Source of the DNA: Lytechinus pictus
Taxonomy: Eukaryota > Echinodermata > Echinoidea > Temnopleuroida > Toxopneustidae
Assembly (NCBI RefSeq): GCF_037042905.1
Contig: NC_087252.1
Span: forward strand, 33,231,494 to 33,295,493
Direction: 5' to 3'
Length of the DNA: 64,000 bases
Under the pieces are notes generated by a model. That model made no database searches. It worked only from the letters and a program-made list of their open reading frames with translations, and was not told the origin of the DNA. Of this stretch, positions 8,843-23,545 are shown one piece after another (position 1 is the stretch's first letter; every line of letters starts with the position of its first letter). Made by a program: the position numbers and the translations under genes.

Positions 8843-9031
8843 GGGTGGGCCGATCCCGGAGGTACTGCAATACCGGGCCAACCCGTGGCCAGGACGGAGC
8901 AAGCCCCTATTCCATGGCCTAAGTTCAAAAATCAGTTTAATATACAAGCGATTCGGTGAATCGCGTTTCAGATATTAAGCTGAAAAGAACAGATACTACA
9001 CATGATCTTAGCCAAAAGGCCGAGAAGCGAT
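8843..9031 (-). ncRNA. U2: U2 snRNA, copy 4
   Basis: Standard sequence; period 1036 bp; C-run 12, the first copy with the shorter run. Confidence 0.97.
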
Positions 9032-9879
9032 ACCGAGTTGCCGTTTTCGGAAAGCTATATACAATAAATTACAATAAAGAAAAACAGTGAGGCAACGTTA
9101 CCATTCTACAGAGTTTAACCGTATAACAACCTCAATATCTTTTAAAAGGACAATAGCTATCGGACGAAGATATTAACACATTCCGGCGAGCTATTGTTTC
9201 TAACAAACCGGGGCAAAGACATTGACCAAACCTTGTTTATAGAAATGATATCAAGCATCAAAGGTTAAAAAGTGTCTCTTTTGTAAGAGTTTTCTCGACG
9301 ACGTACATTGTCAGCCATGAACGGGTAGATACGGGGTGAATGCCAATTTCATTCAAAAGATTTTTTAATTTGATACAGCTGATTGACAAAAGTGTATGCA
9401 TTCGATTCACCATCCAGCATAGATTCCAGAAAGGACAATCACAGAAATTCCTTCGTCCAAATTGGTAAGAAATATTACTTAACTTTTAAGAACTATTTGA
9501 CTGGCGAAAGAATGCCCGCCTCTACTGAAAAAGCCGGTCGTTTTCGGGAAGTCCCCTGAAAATTGAGAAAAATCACCGGTGGAATCGATTACAAGCACGA
9601 GAAGCGTGTGACTTTCTCAGCAACTCCGCCGTCTACGACGAAGATGTAATACAAATAGAAACAGTGAAACTGAGGTAGTGGATACGGAATTGTTTAATAA
9701 TTTATTCAATTTCTTTTCGAGAAAGACAAATGGAAAATGGTTGAATACAATGTTCAATTTACAATGAAAGAAAGAGCTCCCCCCCCCCCCCTACAAGAAA
9801 AAAAAAAGTAAGAAAAACAGCGTAATTCAGGTGGAGGAAAAGTAACATTCTTTCTTTGGTATTTTATTAACCCCTTGAG

Positions 9880-10068
9880 GGGTGGGCCGATCCCGGAGGT
9901 ACTGCAATACCGGGCCAACCCGTGGCCAGGACGGAGCAAGCCCCTATTCCATGGCCTAAGTTCAAAAATCAGTTTAATATACAAGCGATTCGGTGAATCG
10001 CGTTTCAGATATTAAGCTGAAAAGAACAGATACTACACATGATCTTAGCCAAAAGGCCGAGAAGCGAT
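9880..10068 (-). ncRNA. U2: U2 snRNA, copy 5
   Basis: Standard sequence; period 1037 bp; C-run 13. Confidence 0.97.
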
Positions 10069-10915
10069 ACCGAGTTGCCGTTTTCGGAAAGCTATATACA
10101 ATAAATTACAATAAAGAAAAACAGTGAGGCAACGTTACCATTCTACAGAGTTTAACCGTATAACAACCTCAATATCTTTTAAAAGGACAATAGCTATCGG
10201 ACGAAGATATTAACACATTCCGGCGAGCTATTGTTTCTAACAAACCGGGGCAAAGACATTGACCAAACCTTGTTTATAGAAATGATATCAAGCATCAAAG
10301 GTTAAAAAGTGTCTCTTTTGTAAGAGTTTTCTCGACGACGTACATTGTCAGCCATGAACGGGTAGATACGGGGTGAATGCCAATTTCATTCAAAAGATTT
10401 TTTAATTTGATACAGCTGATTGACAAAAGTGTATGCATTCGATTCACCATCCAGCATAGATTCCAGAAAGGACAATCACAGAAATTCCTTCGTCCAAATT
10501 GGTAAGAAATATTACTTAACTTTTAAGAACTATTTGACTGGCGAAAGAATGCCCGCCTCTACTGAAAAAGCCGGTCGTTTTCGGGAAGTCCCCTGAAAAT
10601 TGAGAAAAATCACCGGTGGAATCGATTACAAGCACGAGAAGCGTGTGACTTTCTCAGCAACTCCGCCGTCTACGACGAAGATGTAATACAAATAGAAACA
10701 GTGAAACTGAGGTAGTGGATACGGAATTGTTTAATAATTTATTCAATTTCTTTTCGAGAAAGACAAATGGAAAATGGTTGAATACAATGTTCAATTTACA
10801 ATGAAAGAAAGAGCTCCCCCCCCCCCCTACAAGAAAAAAAAAAGTAAGAAAAACAGCGTAATTCAGGTGGAGGAAAAGTAACATTCTTTCTTTGGTATTT
10901 TATTAACCCCTTGAG

Positions 10916-11104
10916 GGGTGGGCCGATCCCGGAGGTACTGCAATACCGGGCCAACCCGTGGCCAGGACGGAGCAAGCCCCTATTCCATGGCCTAAGTTCA
11001 AAAATCAGTTTAATATACAAGCGATTCGGTGAATCGCGTTTCAGATATTAAGCTGAAAAGAACAGATACTACACATGATCTTAGCCAAAAGGCCGAGAAG
11101 CGAT
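10916..11104 (-). ncRNA. U2: U2 snRNA, copy 6
   Basis: Standard sequence; period 1036 bp; C-run 12. Confidence 0.97.
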
Positions 11105-11952
11105 ACCGAGTTGCCGTTTTCGGAAAGCTATATACAATAAATTACAATAAAGAAAAACAGTGAGGCAACGTTACCATTCTACAGAGTTTAACCGTATAAC
11201 AACCTCAATATCTTTTAAAAGGACAATAGCTATCGGACGAAGATATTAACACATTCCGGCGAGCTATTGTTTCTAACAAACCGGGGCAAAGACATTGACC
11301 AAACCTTGTTTATAGAAATGATATCAAGCATCAAAGGTTAAAAAGTGTCTCTTTTGTAAGAGTTTTCTCGACGACGTACATTGTCAGCCATGAACGGGTA
11401 GATACGGGGTGAATGCCAATTTCATTCAAAAGATTTTTTAATTTGATACAGCTGATTGACAAAAGTGTATGCATTCGATTCACCATCCAGCATAGATTCC
11501 AGAAAGGACAATCACAGAAATTCCTTCGTCCAAATTGGTAAGAAATATTACTTAACTTTTAAGAACTATTTGACTGGCGAAAGAATGCCCGCCTCTACTG
11601 AAAAAGCCGGTCGTTTTCGGGAAGTCCCCTGAAAATTGAGAAAAATCACCGGTGGAATCGATTACAAGCACGAGAAGCGTGTGACTTTCTCAGCAACTCC
11701 GCCGTCTACGACGAAGATGTAATACAAATAGAAACAGTGAAACTGAGGTAGTGGATACGGAATTGTTTAATAATTTATTCAATTTCTTTTCGAGAAAGAC
11801 AAATGGAAAATGGTTGAATACAATGTTCAATTTACAATGAAAGAAAGAGCTCCCCCCCCCCCCCTACAAGAAAAAAAAAAGTAAGAAAAACAGCGTAATT
11901 CAGGTGGAGGAAAAGTAACATTCTTTCTTTGGTATTTTATTAACCCCTTGAG

Positions 11953-12141
11953 GGGTGGGCCGATCCCGGAGGTACTGCAATACCGGGCCAACCCGTGGCC
12001 AGGACGGAGCAAGCCCCTATTCCATGGCCTAAGTTCAAAAATCAGTTTAATATACAAGCGATTCGGTGAATCGCGTTTCAGATATTAAGCTGAAAAGAAC
12101 AGATACTACACATGATCTTAGCCAAAAGGCCGAGAAGCGAT
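11953..12141 (-). ncRNA. U2: U2 snRNA, copy 7
   Basis: Standard sequence; period 1037 bp; C-run 13. Confidence 0.97.
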
Positions 12142-12988
12142 ACCGAGTTGCCGTTTTCGGAAAGCTATATACAATAAATTACAATAAAGAAAAACAGTGA
12201 GGCAACGTTACCATTCTACAGAGTTTAACCGTATAACAACCTCAATATCTTTTAAAAGGACAATAGCTATCGGACGAAGATATTAACACATTCCGGCGAG
12301 CTATTGTTTCTAACAAACCGGGGCAAAGACATTGACCAAACCTTGTTTATAGAAATGATATCAAGCATCAAAGGTTAAAAAGTGTCTCTTTTGTAAGAGT
12401 TTTCTCGACGACGTACATTGTCAGCCATGAACGGGTAGATACGGGGTGAATGCCAATTTCATTCAAAAGATTTTTTAATTTGATACAGCTGATTGACAAA
12501 AGTGTATGCATTCGATTCACCATCCAGCATAGATTCCAGAAAGGACAATCACAGAAATTCCTTCGTCCAAATTGGTAAGAAATATTACTTAACTTTTAAG
12601 AACTATTTGACTGGCGAAAGAATGCCCGCCTCTACTGAAAAAGCCGGTCGTTTTCGGGAAGTCCCCTGAAAATTGAGAAAAATCACCGGTGGAATCGATT
12701 ACAAGCACGAGAAGCGTGTGACTTTCTCAGCAACTCCGCCGTCTACGACGAAGATGTAATACAAATAGAAACAGTGAAACTGAGGTAGTGGATACGGAAT
12801 TGTTTAATAATTTATTCAATTTCTTTTCGAGAAAGACAAATGGAAAATGGTTGAATACAATGTTCAATTTACAATGAAAGAAAGAGCTCCCCCCCCCCCC
12901 TACAAGAAAAAAAAAAGTAAGAAAAACAGCGTAATTCAGGTGGAGGAAAAGTAACATTCTTTCTTTGGTATTTTATTAACCCCTTGAG

Positions 12989-13177
12989 GGGTGGGCCGAT
13001 CCCGGAGGTACTGCAATACCGGGCCAACCCGTGGCCAGGACGGAGCAAGCCCCTATTCCATGGCCTAAGTTCAAAAATCAGTTTAATATACAAGCGATTC
13101 GGTGAATCGCGTTTCAGATATTAAGCTGAAAAGAACAGATACTACACATGATCTTAGCCAAAAGGCCGAGAAGCGAT
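12989..13177 (-). ncRNA. U2: U2 snRNA, copy 8
   Basis: Standard sequence; period 1036 bp; C-run 12. Confidence 0.97.
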
Positions 13178-14025
13178 ACCGAGTTGCCGTTTTCGGAAAG
13201 CTATATACAATAAATTACAATAAAGAAAAACAGTGAGGCAACGTTACCATTCTACAGAGTTTAACCGTATAACAACCTCAATATCTTTTAAAAGGACAAT
13301 AGCTATCGGACGAAGATATTAACACATTCCGGCGAGCTATTGTTTCTAACAAACCGGGGCAAAGACATTGACCAAACCTTGTTTATAGAAATGATATCAA
13401 GCATCAAAGGTTAAAAAGTGTCTCTTTTGTAAGAGTTTTCTCGACGACGTACATTGTCAGCCATGAACGGGTAGATACGGGGTGAATGCCAATTTCATTC
13501 AAAAGATTTTTTAATTTGATACAGCTGATTGACAAAAGTGTATGCATTCGATTCACCATCCAGCATAGATTCCAGAAAGGACAATCACAGAAATTCCTTC
13601 GTCCAAATTGGTAAGAAATATTACTTAACTTTTAAGAACTATTTGACTGGCGAAAGAATGCCCGCCTCTACTGAAAAAGCCGGTCGTTTTCGGGAAGTCC
13701 CCTGAAAATTGAGAAAAATCACCGGTGGAATCGATTACAAGCACGAGAAGCGTGTGACTTTCTCAGCAACTCCGCCGTCTACGACGAAGATGTAATACAA
13801 ATAGAAACAGTGAAACTGAGGTAGTGGATACGGAATTGTTTAATAATTTATTCAATTTCTTTTCGAGAAAGACAAATGGAAAATGGTTGAATACAATGTT
13901 CAATTTACAATGAAAGAAAGAGCTCCCCCCCCCCCCCTACAAGAAAAAAAAAAGTAAGAAAAACAGCGTAATTCAGGTGGAGGAAAAGTAACATTCTTTC
14001 TTTGGTATTTTATTAACCCCTTGAG

Positions 14026-14214
14026 GGGTGGGCCGATCCCGGAGGTACTGCAATACCGGGCCAACCCGTGGCCAGGACGGAGCAAGCCCCTATTCCATGG
14101 CCTAAGTTCAAAAATCAGTTTAATATACAAGCGATTCGGTGAATCGCGTTTCAGATATTAAGCTGAAAAGAACAGATACTACACATGATCTTAGCCAAAA
14201 GGCCGAGAAGCGAT
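14026..14214 (-). ncRNA. U2: U2 snRNA, copy 9
   Basis: Standard sequence; period 1037 bp; C-run 13. Confidence 0.97.
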
Positions 14215-15062
14215 ACCGAGTTGCCGTTTTCGGAAAGCTATATACAATAAATTACAATAAAGAAAAACAGTGAGGCAACGTTACCATTCTACAGAGTTTA
14301 ACCGTATAACAACCTCAATATCTTTTAAAAGGACAATAGCTATCGGACGAAGATATTAACACATTCCGGCGAGCTATTGTTTCTAACAAACCGGGGCAAA
14401 GACATTGACCAAACCTTGTTTATAGAAATGATATCAAGCATCAAAGGTTAAAAAGTGTCTCTTTTGTAAGAGTTTTCTCGACGACGTACATTGTCAGCCA
14501 TGAACGGGTAGATACGGGGTGAATGCCAATTTCATTCAAAAGATTTTTTAATTTGATACAGCTGATTGACAAAAGTGTATGCATTCGATTCACCATCCAG
14601 CATAGATTCCAGAAAGGACAATCACAGAAATTCCTTCGTCCAAATTGGTAAGAAATATTACTTAACTTTTAAGAACTATTTGACTGGCGAAAGAATGCCC
14701 GCCTCTACTGAAAAAGCCGGTCGTTTTCGGGAAGTCCCCTGAAAATTGAGAAAAATCACCGGTGGAATCGATTACAAGCACGAGAAGCGTGTGACTTTCT
14801 CAGCAACTCCGCCGTCTACGACGAAGATGTAATACAAATAGAAACAGTGAAACTGAGGTAGTGGATACGGAATTGTTTAATAATTTATTCAATTTCTTTT
14901 CGAGAAAGACAAATGGAAAATGGTTGAATACAATGTTCAATTTACAATGAAAGAAAGAGCTCCCCCCCCCCCCCTACAAGAAAAAAAAAAGTAAGAAAAA
15001 CAGCGTAATTCAGGTGGAGGAAAAGTAACATTCTTTCTTTGGTATTTTATTAACCCCTTGAG

Positions 15063-15251
15063 GGGTGGGCCGATCCCGGAGGTACTGCAATACCGGGCCA
15101 ACCCGTGGCCAGGACGGAGCAAGCCCCTATTCCATGGCCTAAGTTCAAAAATCAGTTTAATATACAAGCGATTCGGTGAATCGCGTTTCAGATATTAAGC
15201 TGAAAAGAACAGATACTACACATGATCTTAGCCAAAAGGCCGAGAAGCGAT
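15063..15251 (-). ncRNA. U2: U2 snRNA, copy 10
   Basis: Standard sequence; period 1037 bp; C-run 13. Confidence 0.97.
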
Positions 15252-16098
15252 ACCGAGTTGCCGTTTTCGGAAAGCTATATACAATAAATTACAATAAAGA
15301 AAAACAGTGAGGCAACGTTACCATTCTACAGAGTTTAACCGTATAACAACCTCAATATCTTTTAAAAGGACAATAGCTATCGGACGAAGATATTAACACA
15401 TTCCGGCGAGCTATTGTTTCTAACAAACCGGGGCAAAGACATTGACCAAACCTTGTTTATAGAAATGATATCAAGCATCAAAGGTTAAAAAGTGTCTCTT
15501 TTGTAAGAGTTTTCTCGACGACGTACATTGTCAGCCATGAACGGGTAGATACGGGGTGAATGCCAATTTCATTCAAAAGATTTTTTAATTTGATACAGCT
15601 GATTGACAAAAGTGTATGCATTCGATTCACCATCCAGCATAGATTCCAGAAAGGACAATCACAGAAATTCCTTCGTCCAAATTGGTAAGAAATATTACTT
15701 AACTTTTAAGAACTATTTGACTGGCGAAAGAATGCCCGCCTCTACTGAAAAAGCCGGTCGTTTTCGGGAAGTCCCCTGAAAATTGAGAAAAATCACCGGT
15801 GGAATCGATTACAAGCACGAGAAGCGTGTGACTTTCTCAGCAACTCCGCCGTCTACGACGAAGATGTAATACAAATAGAAACAGTGAAACTGAGGTAGTG
15901 GATACGGAATTGTTTAATAATTTATTCAATTTCTTTTCGAGAAAGACAAATGGAAAATGGTTGAATACAATGTTCAATTTACAATGAAAGAAAGAGCTCC
16001 CCCCCCCCCCTACAAGAAAAAAAAAAGTAAGAAAAACAGCGTAATTCAGGTGGAGGAAAAGTAACATTCTTTCTTTGGTATTTTATTAACCCCTTGAG

Positions 16099-16287
16099 GG
16101 GTGGGCCGATCCCGGAGGTACTGCAATACCGGGCCAACCCGTGGCCAGGACGGAGCAAGCCCCTATTCCATGGCCTAAGTTCAAAAATCAGTTTAATATA
16201 CAAGCGATTCGGTGAATCGCGTTTCAGATATTAAGCTGAAAAGAACAGATACTACACATGATCTTAGCCAAAAGGCCGAGAAGCGAT
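16099..16287 (-). ncRNA. U2: U2 snRNA, copy 11
   Basis: Standard sequence; period 1036 bp; C-run 12. Confidence 0.97.
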
Positions 16288-17135
16288 ACCGAGTTGCCGT
16301 TTTCGGAAAGCTATATACAATAAATTACAATAAAGAAAAACAGTGAGGCAACGTTACCATTCTACAGAGTTTAACCGTATAACAACCTCAATATCTTTTA
16401 AAAGGACAATAGCTATCGGACGAAGATATTAACACATTCCGGCGAGCTATTGTTTCTAACAAACCGGGGCAAAGACATTGACCAAACCTTGTTTATAGAA
16501 ATGATATCAAGCATCAAAGGTTAAAAAGTGTCTCTTTTGTAAGAGTTTTCTCGACGACGTACATTGTCAGCCATGAACGGGTAGATACGGGGTGAATGCC
16601 AATTTCATTCAAAAGATTTTTTAATTTGATACAGCTGATTGACAAAAGTGTATGCATTCGATTCACCATCCAGCATAGATTCCAGAAAGGACAATCACAG
16701 AAATTCCTTCGTCCAAATTGGTAAGAAATATTACTTAACTTTTAAGAACTATTTGACTGGCGAAAGAATGCCCGCCTCTACTGAAAAAGCCGGTCGTTTT
16801 CGGGAAGTCCCCTGAAAATTGAGAAAAATCACCGGTGGAATCGATTACAAGCACGAGAAGCGTGTGACTTTCTCAGCAACTCCGCCGTCTACGACGAAGA
16901 TGTAATACAAATAGAAACAGTGAAACTGAGGTAGTGGATACGGAATTGTTTAATAATTTATTCAATTTCTTTTCGAGAAAGACAAATGGAAAATGGTTGA
17001 ATACAATGTTCAATTTACAATGAAAGAAAGAGCTCCCCCCCCCCCCCTACAAGAAAAAAAAAAGTAAGAAAAACAGCGTAATTCAGGTGGAGGAAAAGTA
17101 ACATTCTTTCTTTGGTATTTTATTAACCCCTTGAG

Positions 17136-17324
17136 GGGTGGGCCGATCCCGGAGGTACTGCAATACCGGGCCAACCCGTGGCCAGGACGGAGCAAGCCCC
17201 TATTCCATGGCCTAAGTTCAAAAATCAGTTTAATATACAAGCGATTCGGTGAATCGCGTTTCAGATATTAAGCTGAAAAGAACAGATACTACACATGATC
17301 TTAGCCAAAAGGCCGAGAAGCGAT
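17136..17324 (-). ncRNA. U2: U2 snRNA, copy 12
   Basis: Standard sequence; period 1037 bp; C-run 13. Confidence 0.97.
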
Positions 17325-18171
17325 ACCGAGTTGCCGTTTTCGGAAAGCTATATACAATAAATTACAATAAAGAAAAACAGTGAGGCAACGTTACCATTCT
17401 ACAGAGTTTAACCGTATAACAACCTCAATATCTTTTAAAAGGACAATAGCTATCGGACGAAGATATTAACACATTCCGGCGAGCTATTGTTTCTAACAAA
17501 CCGGGGCAAAGACATTGACCAAACCTTGTTTATAGAAATGATATCAAGCATCAAAGGTTAAAAAGTGTCTCTTTTGTAAGAGTTTTCTCGACGACGTACA
17601 TTGTCAGCCATGAACGGGTAGATACGGGGTGAATGCCAATTTCATTCAAAAGATTTTTTAATTTGATACAGCTGATTGACAAAAGTGTATGCATTCGATT
17701 CACCATCCAGCATAGATTCCAGAAAGGACAATCACAGAAATTCCTTCGTCCAAATTGGTAAGAAATATTACTTAACTTTTAAGAACTATTTGACTGGCGA
17801 AAGAATGCCCGCCTCTACTGAAAAAGCCGGTCGTTTTCGGGAAGTCCCCTGAAAATTGAGAAAAATCACCGGTGGAATCGATTACAAGCACGAGAAGCGT
17901 GTGACTTTCTCAGCAACTCCGCCGTCTACGACGAAGATGTAATACAAATAGAAACAGTGAAACTGAGGTAGTGGATACGGAATTGTTTAATAATTTATTC
18001 AATTTCTTTTCGAGAAAGACAAATGGAAAATGGTTGAATACAATGTTCAATTTACAATGAAAGAAAGAGCTCCCCCCCCCCCCTACAAGAAAAAAAAAAG
18101 TAAGAAAAACAGCGTAATTCAGGTGGAGGAAAAGTAACATTCTTTCTTTGGTATTTTATTAACCCCTTGAG

Positions 18172-18360
18172 GGGTGGGCCGATCCCGGAGGTACTGCAAT
18201 ACCGGGCCAACCCGTGGCCAGGACGGAGCAAGCCCCTATTCCATGGCCTAAGTTCAAAAATCAGTTTAATATACAAGCGATTCGGTGAATCGCGTTTCAG
18301 ATATTAAGCTGAAAAGAACAGATACTACACATGATCTTAGCCAAAAGGCCGAGAAGCGAT
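18172..18360 (-). ncRNA. U2: U2 snRNA, copy 13
   Basis: Standard sequence; period 1036 bp; C-run 12. Confidence 0.97.
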
Positions 18361-19208
18361 ACCGAGTTGCCGTTTTCGGAAAGCTATATACAATAAATTA
18401 CAATAAAGAAAAACAGTGAGGCAACGTTACCATTCTACAGAGTTTAACCGTATAACAACCTCAATATCTTTTAAAAGGACAATAGCTATCGGACGAAGAT
18501 ATTAACACATTCCGGCGAGCTATTGTTTCTAACAAACCGGGGCAAAGACATTGACCAAACCTTGTTTATAGAAATGATATCAAGCATCAAAGGTTAAAAA
18601 GTGTCTCTTTTGTAAGAGTTTTCTCGACGACGTACATTGTCAGCCATGAACGGGTAGATACGGGGTGAATGCCAATTTCATTCAAAAGATTTTTTAATTT
18701 GATACAGCTGATTGACAAAAGTGTATGCATTCGATTCACCATCCAGCATAGATTCCAGAAAGGACAATCACAGAAATTCCTTCGTCCAAATTGGTAAGAA
18801 ATATTACTTAACTTTTAAGAACTATTTGACTGGCGAAAGAATGCCCGCCTCTACTGAAAAAGCCGGTCGTTTTCGGGAAGTCCCCTGAAAATTGAGAAAA
18901 ATCACCGGTGGAATCGATTACAAGCACGAGAAGCGTGTGACTTTCTCAGCAACTCCGCCGTCTACGACGAAGATGTAATACAAATAGAAACAGTGAAACT
19001 GAGGTAGTGGATACGGAATTGTTTAATAATTTATTCAATTTCTTTTCGAGAAAGACAAATGGAAAATGGTTGAATACAATGTTCAATTTACAATGAAAGA
19101 AAGAGCTCCCCCCCCCCCCCTACAAGAAAAAAAAAAGTAAGAAAAACAGCGTAATTCAGGTGGAGGAAAAGTAACATTCTTTCTTTGGTATTTTATTAAC
19201 CCCTTGAG

Positions 19209-19397
19209 GGGTGGGCCGATCCCGGAGGTACTGCAATACCGGGCCAACCCGTGGCCAGGACGGAGCAAGCCCCTATTCCATGGCCTAAGTTCAAAAATCA
19301 GTTTAATATACAAGCGATTCGGTGAATCGCGTTTCAGATATTAAGCTGAAAAGAACAGATACTACACATGATCTTAGCCAAAAGGCCGAGAAGCGAT
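19209..19397 (-). ncRNA. U2: U2 snRNA, copy 14
   Basis: Standard sequence; period 1037 bp; C-run 13. Confidence 0.97.
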
Positions 19398-20245
19398 ACC
19401 GAGTTGCCGTTTTCGGAAAGCTATATACAATAAATTACAATAAAGAAAAACAGTGAGGCAACGTTACCATTCTACAGAGTTTAACCGTATAACAACCTCA
19501 ATATCTTTTAAAAGGACAATAGCTATCGGACGAAGATATTAACACATTCCGGCGAGCTATTGTTTCTAACAAACCGGGGCAAAGACATTGACCAAACCTT
19601 GTTTATAGAAATGATATCAAGCATCAAAGGTTAAAAAGTGTCTCTTTTGTAAGAGTTTTCTCGACGACGTACATTGTCAGCCATGAACGGGTAGATACGG
19701 GGTGAATGCCAATTTCATTCAAAAGATTTTTTAATTTGATACAGCTGATTGACAAAAGTGTATGCATTCGATTCACCATCCAGCATAGATTCCAGAAAGG
19801 ACAATCACAGAAATTCCTTCGTCCAAATTGGTAAGAAATATTACTTAACTTTTAAGAACTATTTGACTGGCGAAAGAATGCCCGCCTCTACTGAAAAAGC
19901 CGGTCGTTTTCGGGAAGTCCCCTGAAAATTGAGAAAAAATCACCGGTGGAATCGATTACAAGCACGAGAAGCGTGTGACTTTCTCAGCAACTCCGCCGTC
20001 TACGACGAAGATGTAATACAAATAGAAACAGTGAAACTGAGGTAGTGGATACGGAATTGTTTAATAATTTATTCAATTTCTTTTCGAGAAAGACAAATGG
20101 AAAATGGTTGAATACAATGTTCAATTTACAATGAAAGAAAGAGCTCCCCCCCCCCCCTACAAGAAAAAAAAAAGTAAGAAAAACAGCGTAATTCAGGTGG
20201 AGGAAAAGTAACATTCTTTCTTTGGTATTTTATTAACCCCTTGAG

Positions 20246-20434
20246 GGGTGGGCCGATCCCGGAGGTACTGCAATACCGGGCCAACCCGTGGCCAGGACGG
20301 AGCAAGCCCCTATTCCATGGCCTAAGTTCAAAAATCAGTTTAATATACAAGCGATTCGGTGAATCGCGTTTCAGATATTAAGCTGAAAAGAACAGATACT
20401 ACACATGATCTTAGCCAAAAGGCCGAGAAGCGAT
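20246..20434 (-). ncRNA. U2: U2 snRNA, copy 15
   Basis: Standard sequence; period 1037 bp although the C-run is 12, because the spacer has six A instead of five at 19934-19939. Confidence 0.97.
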
Positions 20435-21284
20435 ACCGAGTTGCCGTTTTCGGAAAGCTATATACAATAAATTACAATAAAGAAAAACAGTGAGGCAACG
20501 TTACCATTCTACAGAGTTTAACCGTATAACAACCTCAATATCTTTTAAAAGGACAATAGCTATCGGACGAAGATATTAACACATTCCGGCGAGCTATTGT
20601 TTCTAACAAACCGGGGCAAAGACATTGACCAAACCTTGTTTATAGAAATGATATCAAGCATCAAAGGTTAAAAAGTGTCTCTTTTGTAAGAGTTTTCTCG
20701 ACGACGTACATTGTCAGCCATGAACGGGTAGATACGGGGTGAATGCCAATTTCATTCAAAAGATTTTTTAATTTGATACAGCTGATTGACAAAAGTGTAT
20801 GCATTCGATTCACCATCCAGCATAGATTCCAGAAAGGACAATCACAGAAATTCCTTCGTCCAAATTGGTAAGAAATATTACTTAACTTTTAAGAACTATT
20901 TGACTGGCGAAAGAATGCCCGCCTCTACTGAAAAAGCCGGTCGTTTTCGGGAAGTCCCCTGAAAATTGAGAAAAATCACCGGTGGAATCGATTACAAGCA
21001 CGAGAAGCGTGTGACTTTCTCAGCAACTCCGCCGTCTACGACGAAGATGTAATACAAATAGAAACAGTGAAACTGAGGTAGTGGATACGGAATTGTTTAA
21101 TAATTTATTCAATTTCTTTTCGAGAAAGACAAATGGAAAATGGTTGAATACAATGTTCAATTTACAATGAAAGAAAGAGCTCCCCCCCCCCCCCCCTACA
21201 AGAAAAAAAAAAGTAAGAAAAACAGCGTAATTCAGGTGGAGGAAAAGTAACATTCTTTCTTTGGTATTTTATTAACCCCTTGAG

Positions 21285-21473
21285 GGGTGGGCCGATCCCG
21301 GAGGTACTGCAATACCGGGCCAACCCGTGGCCAGGACGGAGCAAGCCCCTATTCCATGGCCTAAGTTCAAAAATCAGTTTAATATACAAGCGATTCGGTG
21401 AATCGCGTTTCAGATATTAAGCTGAAAAGAACAGATACTACACATGATCTTAGCCAAAAGGCCGAGAAGCGAT
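21285..21473 (-). ncRNA. U2: U2 snRNA, copy 16
   Basis: Standard sequence; period 1039 bp; its C-run of 15 is the longest in the window. Confidence 0.97.
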
Positions 21474-22320
21474 ACCGAGTTGCCGTTTTCGGAAAGCTAT
21501 ATACAATAAATTACAATAAAGAAAAACAGTGAGGCAACGTTACCATTCTACAGAGTTTAACCGTATAACAACCTCAATATCTTTTAAAAGGACAATAGCT
21601 ATCGGACGAAGATATTAACACATTCCGGCGAGCTATTGTTTCTAACAAACCGGGGCAAAGACATTGACCAAACCTTGTTTATAGAAATGATATCAAGCAT
21701 CAAAGGTTAAAAAGTGTCTCTTTTGTAAGAGTTTTCTCGACGACGTACATTGTCAGCCATGAACGGGTAGATACGGGGTGAATGCCAATTTCATTCAAAA
21801 GATTTTTTAATTTGATACAGCTGATTGACAAAAGTGTATGCATTCGATTCACCATCCAGCATAGATTCCAGAAAGGACAATCACAGAAATTCCTTCGTCC
21901 AAATTGGTAAGAAATATTACTTAACTTTTAAGAACTATTTGACTGGCGAAAGAATGCCCGCCTCTACTGAAAAAGCCGGTCGTTTTCGGGAAGTCCCCTG
22001 AAAATTGAGAAAAATCACCGGTGGAATCGATTACAAGCACGAGAAGCGTGTGACTTTCTCAGCAACTCCGCCGTCTACGACGAAGATGTAATACAAATAG
22101 AAACAGTGAAACTGAGGTAGTGGATACGGAATTGTTTAATAATTTATTCAATTTCTTTTCGAGAAAGACAAATGGAAAATGGTTGAATACAATGTTCAAT
22201 TTACAATGAAAGAAAGAGCTCCCCCCCCCCCCTACAAGAAAAAAAAAAGTAAGAAAAACAGCGTAATTCAGGTGGAGGAAAAGTAACATTCTTTCTTTGG
22301 TATTTTATTAACCCCTTGAG

Positions 22321-22509
22321 GGGTGGGCCGATCCCGGAGGTACTGCAATACCGGGCCAACCCGTGGCCAGGACGGAGCAAGCCCCTATTCCATGGCCTAA
22401 GTTCAAAAATCAGTTTAATATACAAGCGATTCGGTGAATCGCGTTTCAGATATTAAGCTGAAAAGAACAGATACTACACATGATCTTAGCCAAAAGGCCG
22501 AGAAGCGAT
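22321..22509 (-). ncRNA. U2: U2 snRNA, copy 17
   Basis: Standard sequence; period 1036 bp; C-run 12. Confidence 0.97.
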
Positions 22510-23356
22510 ACCGAGTTGCCGTTTTCGGAAAGCTATATACAATAAATTACAATAAAGAAAAACAGTGAGGCAACGTTACCATTCTACAGAGTTTAACCGT
22601 ATAACAACCTCAATATCTTTTAAAAGGACAATAGCTATCGGACGAAGATATTAACACATTCCGGCGAGCTATTGTTTCTAACAAACCGGGGCAAAGACAT
22701 TGACCAAACCTTGTTTATAGAAATGATATCAAGCATCAAAGGTTAAAAAGTGTCTCTTTTGTAAGAGTTTTCTCGACGACGTACATTGTCAGCCATGAAC
22801 GGGTAGATACGGGGTGAATGCCAATTTCATTCAAAAGATTTTTTAATTTGATACAGCTGATTGACAAAAGTGTATGCATTCGATTCACCATCCAGCATAG
22901 ATTCCAGAAAGGACAATCACAGAAATTCCTTCGTCCAAATTGGTAAGAAATATTACTTAACTTTTAAGAACTATTTGACTGGCGAAAGAATGCCCGCCTC
23001 TACTGAAAAAGCCGGTCGTTTTCGGGAAGTCCCCTGAAAATTGAGAAAAATCACCGGTGGAATCGATTACAAGCACGAGAAGCGTGTGACTTTCTCAGCA
23101 ACTCCGCCGTCTACGACGAAGATGTAATACAAATAGAAACAGTGAAACTGAGGTAGTGGATACGGAATTGTTTAATAATTTATTCAATTTCTTTTCGAGA
23201 AAGACAAATGGAAAATGGTTGAATACAATGTTCAATTTACAATGAAAGAAAGAGCTCCCCCCCCCCCCTACAAGAAAAAAAAAAGTAAGAAAAACAGCGT
23301 AATTCAGGTGGAGGAAAAGTAACATTCTTTCTTTGGTATTTTATTAACCCCTTGAG

Positions 23357-23545
23357 GGGTGGGCCGATCCCGGAGGTACTGCAATACCGGGCCAACCCGT
23401 GGCCAGGACGGAGCAAGCCCCTATTCCATGGCCTAAGTTCAAAAATCAGTTTAATATACAAGCGATTCGGTGAATCGCGTTTCAGATATTAAGCTGAAAA
23501 GAACAGATACTACACATGATCTTAGCCAAAAGGCCGAGAAGCGAT
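23357..23545 (-). ncRNA. U2: U2 snRNA, copy 18
   Basis: Standard sequence and complete promoter to about -226, where the assembly gap begins (23772). An extra A at 23729-23732 lies close to the gap. C-run 12. Confidence 0.96.
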